A stretch of 7,925 nt of DNA from Alphaproteobacteria bacterium (GTDB taxonomy: Bacteria > Pseudomonadota > Alphaproteobacteria > UBA8366): NCBI GenBank assembly GCA_018665505.1, contig JABJCS010000479.1, forward strand, positions 1-7,925. The letters are read 5' to 3'. A model generated the notes under the pieces. The model did no database searches, was not told the DNA's origin, and worked only from the letters and a program-made list of their open reading frames with translations. Positions 1 to 6,747 of the stretch are shown here, in pieces (positions within the stretch are counted from its first letter, which is position 1; every line of letters begins with the position of its first letter). Position numbers and translations under genes: made by a program.

Positions 1-1659
1 GCATCGAAGCCGAAATTACGATTGGCGCTGGTCACGGATATCCACCATGGCCCGCCGACGAAGACGAAGCGGGGAGATGAAGCCCTCCCGCTGCTGCACA
101 AATTCGTTGATTTCGCTAATGACTGGGGCGCCGATTTGGTGATCGATCTCGGCGACCGGATCAGCGATAAGGACAACGCGACCGACCGCAGCCTGACGGC
201 GGATGTCGCGGGCGCGTTCCAGCGGGTGAGTATTCCGCGCCGTCACCTCGCGGGTAATCATGACCTTGAATTCATGACCCGGGCCGACGGAGAGGAATTG
301 CTCGGCACGTCGCTGACAAGCGAAAGCGTGGATATCAACGGTTTTCACCTGGTGTTCTGGCAAGCAGGGGTTAAATACGACCGCCAGGATGGATTTTCGT
401 TGACCGACGGGGATATCCAATGGCTTGCCGATGACTTAGCCGCCACCGATCTTCCCGCCATTGTTTTTAGTCATGTGCCGCTAGACGGCGCGTTGATGAC
501 TGGTAATTTCTATTTTGAGGCTAACCAGCATTGTTCGCAATACAGTGAAACGGAAGAGATTCGCCGCGTCTTGCGAGAGGCGGGGAATGTGGTGCTGTGC
601 GTTGCCGGACACGTGCATTGGAACAAGGCGAACTCGGTCGACGGCATTCCCTATCTGTCGCTGCAATCGCTGACCGAGAGTTTTACCACCGCCCCCGCCC
701 CTGCCGGGGCCTGGTCCACCATCGAGATCGGAGAGGATATTCATTGGCAATGCCACGGCGCCGACCCGATGGACGTGCGGATGCCGATCGGAAATGGCTG
801 GGTCCCGCCCTTGCCGAGTTTTGACGAACTTCGCCGTCGCCGTGACGAGCGACGAATGGAGGCGCCGCTGGCAAATGTGCGTGGCGTGCTATTCGACCTA
901 GACGGAGTCGTCTATCGCGGCGAGGAAGTCATTCCGGGCGCTCCAGAACTCTTCGCCTATCTTGCCGAGACCGGGCGTGTGGTCGGCGCCATTACGAATA
1001 ATGCGCTGAAGACCGGCGCGGAATATTCACAAAAACTAGCGGGCATGGGGATCGACCTTCCGGGCGAGCGGATCGTGACATCCGGATGGGCGGCAGCGCG
1101 CTATGTGACGGAAGCCAAACCGGGCGCACGGGTCTTCATCGTCGGCGGGGATGCGCTACGGCGCGAGCTATCGGCGGTTGGCGCAATCGAGAGCGAGACA
1201 CCGGATTTCGTGGTTGCAGGGATCGATTTATTGCTCCCGCTGCAATGTCTTTCCGATGCATCGGTACATGTCCGGGCGGGGGCCAAACTAATCGTCACCA
1301 ATCCGGACCTCACCGTACCTATCGAAGGCGGCTTGCGGGCTGGATCGGGTGCGGTACAGGCGTTTATCGAAGCGGCAGGAGGTGCCCGGGCAACGGTGAT
1401 TGGCAAACCGCAGCCGGGTATATTCCAGCAGGCGCTGACAGGCCTTGGGCTGCGGGTCGAAGAGACAATCATGGTTGGCGATACGGCGGAAACCGATATC
1501 GCCGGTGCGTCCGCTGCCGGATTACGCTCGGTCATGGTGGAAAGCGGCAATGCGAATTCAACCGAGGACGGCGTGATGCCGACGCTACGGGTCGCTGATG
1601 CGGCGGCGCTGCTTGAGGCTTTCGTCGCGGCGGATGCGGAGGCCGGCGACGCTTCATGA
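1..1659 (+). CDS. Metallophosphoesterase-HAD phosphatase fusion protein (5' end outside window)
   Basis: The reading frame is open from base 1 with no stop, so the gene starts upstream; the TTG at 22 sits inside the first beta strand of the domain and is not a credible start. Counting from the first codon in the window, the N-terminal ~275 residues form a calcineurin-like phosphoesterase: D13-x-H15, GD at 51-52, GNHD at 85-88, H158 in SHVP, and GHVH at 203-206, which are the usual two-metal ligands. After a Pro/Arg-rich linker comes a complete HAD domain of subfamily IIA (NagD / 4-nitrophenylphosphatase type): DLDG with D299 and D301, TNN at 332-334, K469 in GKPQP, and GDTAETD with D494 and D499. 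Both active sites look intact, so this should be a bifunctional cytoplasmic phosphatase or phosphodiesterase; the substrate is unknown. No stop or frameshift separates the domains. An internal ATG at 856 could in principle start a separate HAD protein but has no clear ribosome site. Confidence 0.88.
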   Translation, partial: ASKPKLRLALVTDIHHGPPTKTKRGDEALPLLHKFVDFANDWGADLVIDLGDRISDKDNATDRSLTADVAGAFQRVSIPRRHLAGNHDLEFMTRADGEELLGTSLTSESVDINGFHLVFWQAGVKYDRQDGFSLTDGDIQWLADDLAATDLPAIVFSHVPLDGALMTGNFYFEANQHCSQYSETEEIRRVLREAGNVVLCVAGHVHWNKANSVDGIPYLSLQSLTESFTTAPAPAGAWSTIEIGEDIHWQCHGADPMDVRMPIGNGWVPPLPSFDELRRRRDERRMEAPLANVRGVLFDLDGVVYRGEEVIPGAPELFAYLAETGRVVGAITNNALKTGAEYSQKLAGMGIDLPGERIVTSGWAAARYVTEAKPGARVFIVGGDALRRELSAVGAIESETPDFVVAGIDLLLPLQCLSDASVHVRAGAKLIVTNPDLTVPIEGGLRAGSGAVQAFIEAAGGARATVIGKPQPGIFQQALTGLGLRVEETIMVGDTAETDIAGASAAGLRSVMVESGNANSTEDGVMPTLRVADAAALLEAFVAADAEAGDAS

Positions 1660-2945
1660 ACGCCGTCTTCTTCGCCATCGTGTTGATTTCGTTTTTGGTC
1701 GCCGGCTACCGGCAGATCACGGCCGAACCGGTCGCCCCGGATGCGGGCCAACCGATGGAAGCGCTGGCGACCGGCATGATCGATACGGCGGCGGATTCTG
1801 TAACATTGGCGATCGGGTTGGTCGGCGTGATGTCGCTTTTTCTCGGTCTGATGAAGGTCGCTGAGGCAGGTGGGTTGTTGACTATTATCGCACGTTTGCT
1901 GCGCCCACTGATGGTCCGAATTTTCCCTGAAGTACCGGCCGAACATCCGGCCATGGGTGCGATGATCTTGAATCTTTCGGCAAATGTGATGGGGCTCGGC
2001 AATGCGGCGACTCCGTTCGGTATCCGCGCGATGCAGGAGCTCGATAAGCTGAATGCCCATAAGGGCACCGCGACCAACGCCATGGTCCTGTTTCTTGCCG
2101 TCAATACGTCGAGCGTTACCCTATTGCCGACCGGTGTGATTGCGTTGCGGGCGGCTGCCGGATCGGCCGAACCGGCGGCGATCCTGCCGACGACGCTATT
2201 CGCCACCTTGATATCCACCACCGTCGCCATCCTTTCCGCCAAACTCTACCAGCGCTGGTTCCCAATGGGCCCCGTTCCAGCTCCGGTCGACGGCGAGGAA
2301 GCCGAGGAAATCGAAGAGATCGCACCCATCGCGGAAGAGAGTGGTGCTTATCCTGGATGGGTCTCCGCGCTGGCGCTGCTGGGTGTCGTCGCGCTGATTC
2401 CGTTGGCGATCCTCTATGGCCGCGCGGTTTCACCTTGGATTATACCGGGCTTGATGGTGGCGCTGTTGGGGTTTGGCATGTCGCGGGGCGTGCGGGTCTA
2501 CGAAGTGTTCGTCGATGGGGCGAAGGATGGCTTTCAGGTGGCGATCCGTATTATTCCGTATTTGGTCGCGATCCTAGTGGCGGTCGGCATGTTCCGCGCA
2601 AGCGGCGCCATGGAATTACTGATCCAGCCCTTAGGCATTGTGACGGAGTTGATCGGCTTGCCGGCCGAAGCATTGCCGATGGCGCTCCTGCGTCCTCTCT
2701 CAGGGTCGGGAGCATACGGTATTCTGGCGTCGATCCTGTCGGACCCGGCGACCGGACCGGATACTTATGTCGGTTTTCTGGTCAGTACGTTCCAAGGATC
2801 GACGGAGACGACGTTCTATGTTTTGGCGGTGTATTTCGGCGCGGTGAATATTCGCCGTATCCGGCATGCGCTGGCCGCGGGCCTGACGGCGGATATCGCG
2901 GGGGTTGCGGCGGCGGTTGCGATTTGTGCGATTATGTTTGCCTAA
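1656..2945 (+). CDS. Fused SpmA-SpmB nucleoside-recognition (gate) domain membrane protein
   Basis: This 429-aa integral membrane protein starts at an ATG that overlaps the stop of the upstream gene (ATGA), so translation is probably coupled; a GGAGG lies rather far upstream, about 13 nt. Residues 1-200 match SpmA: hydrophobic segments near 3-17 and 46-66, then the hallmark NLSANVMGLGNAATPFG at 106-122. An acidic linker at 212-229 joins this to an SpmB half from about 233: VYEVFVDGAKDGF at 281-293, RPLSGSG at 346-352, and QGSTETTFYVLAVYFGAV at 380-397. In Bacillus these halves are two proteins linked to spore maturation; fused versions occur in non-sporing bacteria, where the role is unclear but transport of nucleosides or other small solutes is proposed for the family. 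Its position behind a double phosphatase suggests handling of a dephosphorylated product, which is inference. Confidence 0.9.
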   Translation: MNAVFFAIVLISFLVAGYRQITAEPVAPDAGQPMEALATGMIDTAADSVTLAIGLVGVMSLFLGLMKVAEAGGLLTIIARLLRPLMVRIFPEVPAEHPAMGAMILNLSANVMGLGNAATPFGIRAMQELDKLNAHKGTATNAMVLFLAVNTSSVTLLPTGVIALRAAAGSAEPAAILPTTLFATLISTTVAILSAKLYQRWFPMGPVPAPVDGEEAEEIEEIAPIAEESGAYPGWVSALALLGVVALIPLAILYGRAVSPWIIPGLMVALLGFGMSRGVRVYEVFVDGAKDGFQVAIRIIPYLVAILVAVGMFRASGAMELLIQPLGIVTELIGLPAEALPMALLRPLSGSGAYGILASILSDPATGPDTYVGFLVSTFQGSTETTFYVLAVYFGAVNIRRIRHALAAGLTADIAGVAAAVAICAIMFA

Positions 2946-2961
2946 AAAATTATCAGTGCTC

Positions 2962-2991
2962 AAAAAAGGAGCCGCACCTTGGGAGCGCGGC
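2962..2991 (-). terminator. Candidate rho-independent terminator, minus strand
   Basis: Read on the minus strand, GCCGC (2991-2987) pairs with GCGGC (2975-2971) around an 11-nt loop that may add a two-pair CC/GG helix. TCC and then six T's (2967-2962) follow. The polarity fits termination of leftward transcription only; on the plus strand the same element has A's before the stem and no T-run after it. The stem is short, so the call is tentative. It implies a leftward transcript in this gap that is separate from the converging plus-strand operon. Confidence 0.4.
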
Positions 2992-3011
2992 CCGAGTTTA
3001 GGGAGGGGTGA

Positions 3012-3028
3012 GCGCGCAAGACGCGCGC
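3012..3028 (-). other. Perfect GC hairpin upstream of the candidate terminator
   Basis: GCGCGC (3012-3017) and GCGCGC (3023-3028) pair perfectly around a 5-nt loop. On the minus strand this hairpin precedes a pyrimidine-rich stretch (CACCCCTCCC, 3010-3001) that resembles an anti-Shine-Dalgarno sequence, and then the terminator-like stem. Hairpin, open C-rich tract and terminator in that order would suit a small regulatory RNA. The hairpin could equally be a stem in the 3' end of the plus-strand operon transcript. Confidence 0.3.
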
Positions 3029-3060
3029 GGGGAAATAATGTTTAGGTAGGCTTTAGCCGG

Positions 3061-3123
3061 TCAGTCCGTTGGATGTGGGCCGTTCAGCGGATGTTCGTCA
3101 TCGGGATACATTTCGCTCTCCAT
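3061..3123 (-). CDS. Possible small protein of 16-20 residues
   Basis: An ATG at 3123 opens 20 codons ending in TGA at 3061 (peptide MESEMYPDDEHPLNGPHPTD). A second in-frame ATG at 3111 has the better ribosome site, GGAG (3121-3118) six bases upstream, and would give a 16-residue acidic, Pro/His-rich peptide. A terminator-like element lies about 70 nt downstream on the same strand, consistent with a short leftward transcript. I recognise no family, and an ORF this short can occur by chance. Confidence 0.22.
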   Translation of the reverse strand: MESEMYPDDEHPLNGPHPTD

Positions 3124-3213
3124 CGGGTTGAAATTACGATACAACGGTTATTGCAAGGCTGGGGCCAATTTTCCGCATTTTCGGCCCGGCTCCTTTAATC
3201 GAGAACGCTGCGT

Positions 3214-4020
3214 ATGGAAAAGAAAGACGGATCGGACTGGTTCATCAGCAGCCCTAAACCGCTTGAGAATGCGGTCGAACTGGCGCGAAACTTCCTCGAG
3301 CCAGCTATTATGCAGGCGATTCACGAGGCATGCCGCGATATTCTGGGCGCGCGCCCGACGATTGACAGTATGAACGAAGCCGTCGCCACAGCCATTTCAA
3401 TCGCCGAGGAGGTCTGGAGCGATCTACAGCCTGAATCGCCTCCCTATGCCTGTGAGAAAGGCTGCTCTTGGTGTTGTCATCAAACGGTAATGGTGATCGC
3501 GCCGGAAGTGCTTTCTGTCAAAGCCTATATCGAAGGAGCCTTTGAGGCGGACGCGATACAGGCAATGCGGGATCGGTTGGCGTCCCGGACAGTGCAAATT
3601 TCCGGACACTCGACGCCGGAGCGCCAAAGCGAAGGGATTTCGTGTGGGTTGTTGGCGGACGCGGCTTGTTCGGTGCATCCGGGGCGGCCATTGCCGTGCC
3701 GGGGTGGGTTTTCGGCCGATGCCGGATTCTGCCAAGATTTATTCCAGAACTTTACGACTGTTATTGCGGATGTTGATGCGGGAACGCGTGAAGAGCCATT
3801 CTTGGTCGTGCCGAAGACATTGTTCAACAGCGGCCAAGTCGGCCTGACGAAGGCGTTCAAGGATCTTGGGTATGAGTGCCGTCCGTTGGAATTAACGACA
3901 GCCTTGGATATCGCCTTATCGCGACCGAATATCGCCGAGGAATGGTTGGCCGACGAGTCCGTCTTTGCCGCCGCCGAGTTGACCAATGTTGATGGGCACT
4001 ATGTTACGAGCGCGCGCTGA
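3214..4020 (+). CDS. YkgJ-family Cys-cluster (putative metal-binding) protein
   Basis: This 268-aa protein carries the YkgJ-type cysteine cluster: C80, C84, C87, C88 and H89 in CEKGCSWCCHQ, then C144, C152, C162 within HPGRPLPCRGG, and C173. This spacing is typical of the family, which is predicted to chelate zinc or iron; its biochemical role is not established. The N-terminal ~70 residues before the cluster are probably helical (the ELARNFLEPAIMQ region and the TAISIAEEVW region) with no signal peptide, so it is likely cytoplasmic. The start is the first ATG after an in-frame stop region, with only a weak GAGAA ribosome site eight bases upstream. The C-terminal ~90 residues are less distinctive. 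The 3' end overlaps the converging protease gene by 17 nt. Neighbours give no hint of the partner pathway. Confidence 0.8.
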   Translation: MEKKDGSDWFISSPKPLENAVELARNFLEPAIMQAIHEACRDILGARPTIDSMNEAVATAISIAEEVWSDLQPESPPYACEKGCSWCCHQTVMVIAPEVLSVKAYIEGAFEADAIQAMRDRLASRTVQISGHSTPERQSEGISCGLLADAACSVHPGRPLPCRGGFSADAGFCQDLFQNFTTVIADVDAGTREEPFLVVPKTLFNSGQVGLTKAFKDLGYECRPLELTTALDIALSRPNIAEEWLADESVFAAAELTNVDGHYVTSAR

Positions 4021-5308
4021 ACATTTCCCGGACCATCTCGATGGCGCGATTGAGTTGCTCGTCCCCTTCGCGGTCTGGGTCGGATTCGACAATCGTATCT
4101 GGCTCGATCCCACCCTCAACAGATTTGCCGGACGGCGTCAGATAAATCGCCGTGGTCAGGCGCAGCGCGTCGTGGCCGCCCAGTGGGATCAATCGCTGTA
4201 CGGTTCCTTTGCCGAAGCTCCGCTTGCCCACTAATACGGCCCGACGGTGGTCGTGCAATGCACCGGCGACGATTTCCGACGCGGAGGCCGAACCACCATT
4301 GATCAGGACGACTATGGGCAATCCATTGGCGAGATCGCCGGGTTCCGCGTCATGATGTTCTTGGCTGTCTCGACCCTTGGTGGAGACGATCCGGCCGCTC
4401 TCGAGAAAGGCGTCAGAGATGTATACGGCTTCATCGAAAGGCCCGCCCGGATTGTTTCGAAAATCCAACACAAATCCGCGCAGCTTATGACCCGCCTGAG
4501 CGCGGATATCGTCAACCGCCGTCTCGACGCGGTGACTAACGCGACGGGTGAAGGCGCTCACACGAATATAGCCGACGTCTTGTTCGATCCGTGAGCGGAC
4601 ACCCGCGACTTTGATGATATCGCGGGTGACGGTCACGGTGAATGCGTCCGTTTTTTCGCGTGCGATCGTCAAAAGAATTGCTGCCCCGACGTCACCACGC
4701 AACATGCGCACGGCCTTGGGGAGGGGAATTTTTGCCAGTGCCTTTCCGTCCGCGTGGGTAATGACGTCGCCGGGTTTGAGACCGGCCTTATCGGCGGGTG
4801 TGTCTTCGATGGGAGAGACGATGAGCAGACCCCGTTCGTGCTTGCGAATCCGGATGCCGAGGCCGCCGAATTGGCCGCGCAAACGATCGCGCATCGCTTG
4901 TAGTTCTGGAGGGTCCAAATAGGAGCTGTATTTGTCTAGTGACTGCAACATGCCGTCGATCGCTGCCATGACGAGTTCACTGTCTTCGACGCCTCGCGGT
5001 TTTGGGTATTTGTCCCGCAACCCTTTTCGCGCCGCGTCTAGCAACTGTGAATCGACGACCGGCCGCACGTAATCGCGCCGGACGCGGTCAAAGACACGGG
5101 CAAAGGTGGCCAATGTTGGGCTTGAGAGTTCGGTGCCGAGATCGGCGGCGGCGCGGTGGGCCGAAATATCGACCGCGATCTGGTTGGCTGCAGCAATCGA
5201 ATCTGGGCTTGGACGCTCGTCGATGACGCCGCAAGAGGCCAGGGATAGAAAAACCAGTGAAAGGCCGAGGATCGTGGTGGGTTGGCGGCGCAGCGCATTT
5301 AAAAACAT
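4004..5308 (-). CDS. S41-family C-terminal processing peptidase (CtpA/Prc type) with PDZ domain, lipoprotein
   Basis: I place the start at the ATG at 5308 (434 aa). It has an AAGG site six bases upstream and gives a classic lipoprotein signal: an Arg-Arg n-region, a hydrophobic core, and the lipobox LASC with C26 as the likely lipidated residue. Longer in-frame starts (5326, 5455) lack a ribosome site, and the 5455 start would overlap the upstream gene. Domains: an N-terminal helical region (YVRPVVDSQLLDAA and the DKYSSYLDP motif), PDZ at about 146-226 (GGLGIRI, then AGLKPGDVI), and the S41 protease core with RNNPGG near 284-289, GGSASASEI and RSFGKGTVQ. The Ser/Lys catalytic pair should be S342 and K367, with the 25-residue spacing known from E. 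coli Prc. It presumably trims or degrades periplasmic proteins while membrane-anchored. It is last in the leftward gene set and 73 nt behind the cyclase-like gene. Confidence 0.9.
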   Translation of the reverse strand: MFLNALRRQPTTILGLSLVFLSLASCGVIDERPSPDSIAAANQIAVDISAHRAAADLGTELSSPTLATFARVFDRVRRDYVRPVVDSQLLDAARKGLRDKYPKPRGVEDSELVMAAIDGMLQSLDKYSSYLDPPELQAMRDRLRGQFGGLGIRIRKHERGLLIVSPIEDTPADKAGLKPGDVITHADGKALAKIPLPKAVRMLRGDVGAAILLTIAREKTDAFTVTVTRDIIKVAGVRSRIEQDVGYIRVSAFTRRVSHRVETAVDDIRAQAGHKLRGFVLDFRNNPGGPFDEAVYISDAFLESGRIVSTKGRDSQEHHDAEPGDLANGLPIVVLINGGSASASEIVAGALHDHRRAVLVGKRSFGKGTVQRLIPLGGHDALRLTTAIYLTPSGKSVEGGIEPDTIVESDPDREGDEQLNRAIEMVREMFSARS

Positions 5309-5381
5309 CGAGAACCTTATACGCATAGACGCAGCGGTGAACCAGCACGCTTCACGTAGAGGTGTCTGGAGGTAGGCGCTG

Positions 5382-6170
5382 TCATTCCGCCGCCGAAGAA
5401 TTAACATTTTTCGGATCACCGGTTTGAAATTCCGCAAGGTCTTTATCCTGGACACCTAAATAAATCGGAGCTGCTTGGCGGCGATATATATTGACCTTGG
5501 CGTTGTAGATGTAGCGGGTCAAACCGTGTTTGTCTTGAAGTAAGTAGCGCCCGATATCGAACGCGCCGTCGTTGCTGCGTTGCCCAGTGAGATAACATTG
5601 GATGGAATCGATTTCATCGTCGGAAAGCACCAAACCCTTTAGGTTAGCTAAGGTTTCTTGAGTCCTTTCGATAAACTCGATGGATGAAAACTCGGTCAGC
5701 TCACCGGCATCCGAGTCTGGCATGTCGACCAGGAAGTCACCGACCATAATTTGTCCTGGAATTGCCTTGTCGATCATACGGGCGAGTTCGATGGTGACTT
5801 CACCGACGATATAGCTATAGACCGTCGGGGAGAGGCCTTCGGATTGGTAGAATTCGTAATGCCCGCCAATGTCGAAACAGGTGCGTAACAAGGGTACCGC
5901 ATTGCGTTGTGCTGCTTTCGAGCGCGCAATGGCGTTGTCGGCGAGGACCAAATGCATGAAATGGTACAGGTTGACGTTTGCTTGGATGCTGCGGTCGCGG
6001 TTCCAGATATAGAAACCGTCCCCCGTCGTGCTGCGTGCAAAATTGATGTCGATCTTGCGTTGTAGAAGTTTACTGTGCGCCGAGTTGACGGAATAAGCGA
6101 GACTGTTGAGCTGCGTGACCTGTTCGAGCGGCGAATAAAGCGAGAAATTGACGATGTCGAACAATGCCAC
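5382..6170 (-). CDS. Class III nucleotidyl-cyclase-like protein with atypical active-site residues
   Basis: A 262-aa soluble protein starting at GTG with AGGA seven bases upstream. The N-terminal ~150 residues follow the class III adenylate/guanylate cyclase fold: ALFDIVNFS with metal-binding D5, TTGDGFYIW with the second metal Asp D51, then the pattern YSYIVGEVTIELARMI and IPGQIMVGDF, which corresponds to the usual G-x-x-VN-x-A-x-R and PG-x-I-x-V segments. R131 keeps the transition-state arginine. My hand alignment puts S47 where purine cyclases have Lys, Y120 where they have the specificity Asp, and I127 where they have the conserved Asn. It may use another nucleotide, work poorly, or serve as a non-catalytic sensor. 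The C-terminal ~110 residues are of unknown type. No membrane, GAF, HAMP or receiver domain is present. It lies 15 nt downstream of, and in frame with, the 150-aa gene, so both are probably one transcript. The gene looks AT-richer than the left operon. Confidence 0.72.
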   Translation of the reverse strand: MALFDIVNFSLYSPLEQVTQLNSLAYSVNSAHSKLLQRKIDINFARSTTGDGFYIWNRDRSIQANVNLYHFMHLVLADNAIARSKAAQRNAVPLLRTCFDIGGHYEFYQSEGLSPTVYSYIVGEVTIELARMIDKAIPGQIMVGDFLVDMPDSDAGELTEFSSIEFIERTQETLANLKGLVLSDDEIDSIQCYLTGQRSNDGAFDIGRYLLQDKHGLTRYIYNAKVNIYRRQAAPIYLGVQDKDLAEFQTGDPKNVNSSAAE

Positions 6171-6185
6171 CGCCCTGTCCTCGAC

Positions 6186-6638
6186 TTAGGAAAGGCTATA
6201 GCGACGCACCAGCGCGTCGATCATCTTGAGGCTGACATCTTCGCCGGGAGTGAACGGCAGATCTATGTATTGTGCTTCGACGCCCAGTTCTTTTGAAATC
6301 TCGCGCAGCTGCTCCAAGTCGACTAATTTGGGACCGGCAATGACCGTATCAATAAAGCTGCGCTCTTCGCGCATCCGTCGGTCTTGTACTGTTCTTTGCG
6401 GCTCGTACGGTTTTCGATTGCCTCGATTGGCTAAGGACGCAATTTCGTAGTTTGGCAGGACCAGGACCTCGATACCGGCCGTTTGTGGAGCCCAAACAAG
6501 GATGACGTTGCGGCCTAACTTCCAAAGCGAATGAAGCGCGCGGTCCAATTGTTCGAAATGTTCTTGGGCAGCATGAACTAGGGTCTCGGAAAATGACCTT
6601 TGTCCCGTCAAATCGTTGTTGCTACCCGTGTGCGACAT
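6186..6638 (-). CDS. Unrecognised 150-aa protein paired with the cyclase-like gene
   Basis: I do not recognise the family. The start is the ATG at 6638 after a clear promoter-like gap; no strong Shine-Dalgarno is visible. Predicted layout by eye: an amphipathic N-terminal helix (about 15-42), two short strands (VILVWAP, EVLVLPN) near 45-65, a basic and polar middle (KPYEPQRTVQDRRMREERS), then a strand-helix-strand segment (SFIDTVIAG, DLEQLREISKELG, AQYIDLPF) and a final helix ending RRYSLS. It is soluble, without signal peptide, transmembrane span or visible catalytic motif. I see no cyclic-nucleotide-binding or TIR motif. Its TAA stop is followed by only 15 nt before the in-frame GTG of the cyclase-like gene, which argues for a functional pair, perhaps a regulator or partner of that protein. 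Confidence 0.75.
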   Translation of the reverse strand: MSHTGSNNDLTGQRSFSETLVHAAQEHFEQLDRALHSLWKLGRNVILVWAPQTAGIEVLVLPNYEIASLANRGNRKPYEPQRTVQDRRMREERSFIDTVIAGPKLVDLEQLREISKELGVEAQYIDLPFTPGEDVSLKMIDALVRRYSLS

Positions 6639-6690
6639 GTATTCGGCAAATCTCTATATTTTGACACAGTGTGCGCGTTTTAAACTGATT
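6639..6690 (-). promoter_or_regulatory. Candidate promoter and palindrome upstream of the 150-aa gene
   Basis: This is the AT-rich part of a 109-nt gap between the cupin stop and the 150-aa gene. On the minus strand a TTTAAA box is followed 17 nt later by AAATAT, with an overlapping TATAGA; the start codon lies about 20 nt beyond. Between the boxes is a perfect 9-nt palindrome, ACACAGTGT (6664-6672), which could be an operator. This suggests that the 150-aa and cyclase-like genes are transcribed independently of the cupin. The box assignments are by eye and weak. Confidence 0.35.
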
Positions 6691-6747
6691 GCGGTCGAAT
6701 GCCCGCTCTCAGATTGTAAAGCCTGCGTGTTCGCTTCGCGCCGCCTT

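Larger units (their letters stand above)
2946..3213. other. 268-nt intergenic region with minus-strand RNA or small-ORF signals
   Basis: No plus-strand gene of normal size is present here. Features seen: an A-run followed by a GC stem, which reads as a terminator on the minus strand; a second, perfect GC hairpin at 3012-3028; a short minus-strand ORF at 3061-3123; and the leader of the Cys-cluster gene that starts at 3214. A plus-strand element resembling a -35 box (TTGAAA at 3128-3133) has only a poor partner about 15 nt downstream (TATTGC at 3149-3154), so I do not call a promoter. I see no convincing T-tailed terminator for the gene ending at 2945. Confidence 0.6.

Noticed and set aside
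856..1659. Separate HAD phosphatase gene starting at the internal ATG at 856
   Set aside because: No stop lies between the domains and no clear ribosome site precedes this ATG; one fused protein is the simpler reading.
1101..2060. 319-codon open frame on the minus strand across the phosphatase/SpmAB junction
   Set aside because: It is antisense to two well-supported genes, has a low-complexity Ala/Ser/Arg-rich composition and no recognisable domain; it is a by-product of GC-rich codon use.
10..3141. Shared 11-mer GAAATTACGAT near 11-21 and 3130-3140
   Set aside because: One copy is coding and the other intergenic; the match does not extend and is likely chance.
3128..3373. 81-codon plus-strand frame overlapping the start of the Cys-cluster gene
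   Set aside because: It lies out of frame over the recognised gene, has no ribosome site and resembles nothing known.
5309..5381. Promoter in the gap before the protease gene (TATAAG-like box near 5315-5325)
   Set aside because: The box lies too close to the start codon and has no convincing -35 partner; co-transcription with the upstream gene is as likely.
5382..6638. Pycsar anti-phage system
   Set aside because: The cyclase-like protein is compatible with a divergent cyclase, but the neighbour shows no cyclic-nucleotide-binding, TIR or transmembrane effector domain, and the surroundings have no other defence genes.
6661..6686. Plus-strand TTGACA followed by TAAACT
   Set aside because: The spacing is only 14 nt and no plus-strand gene follows; the region better serves the minus-strand gene.
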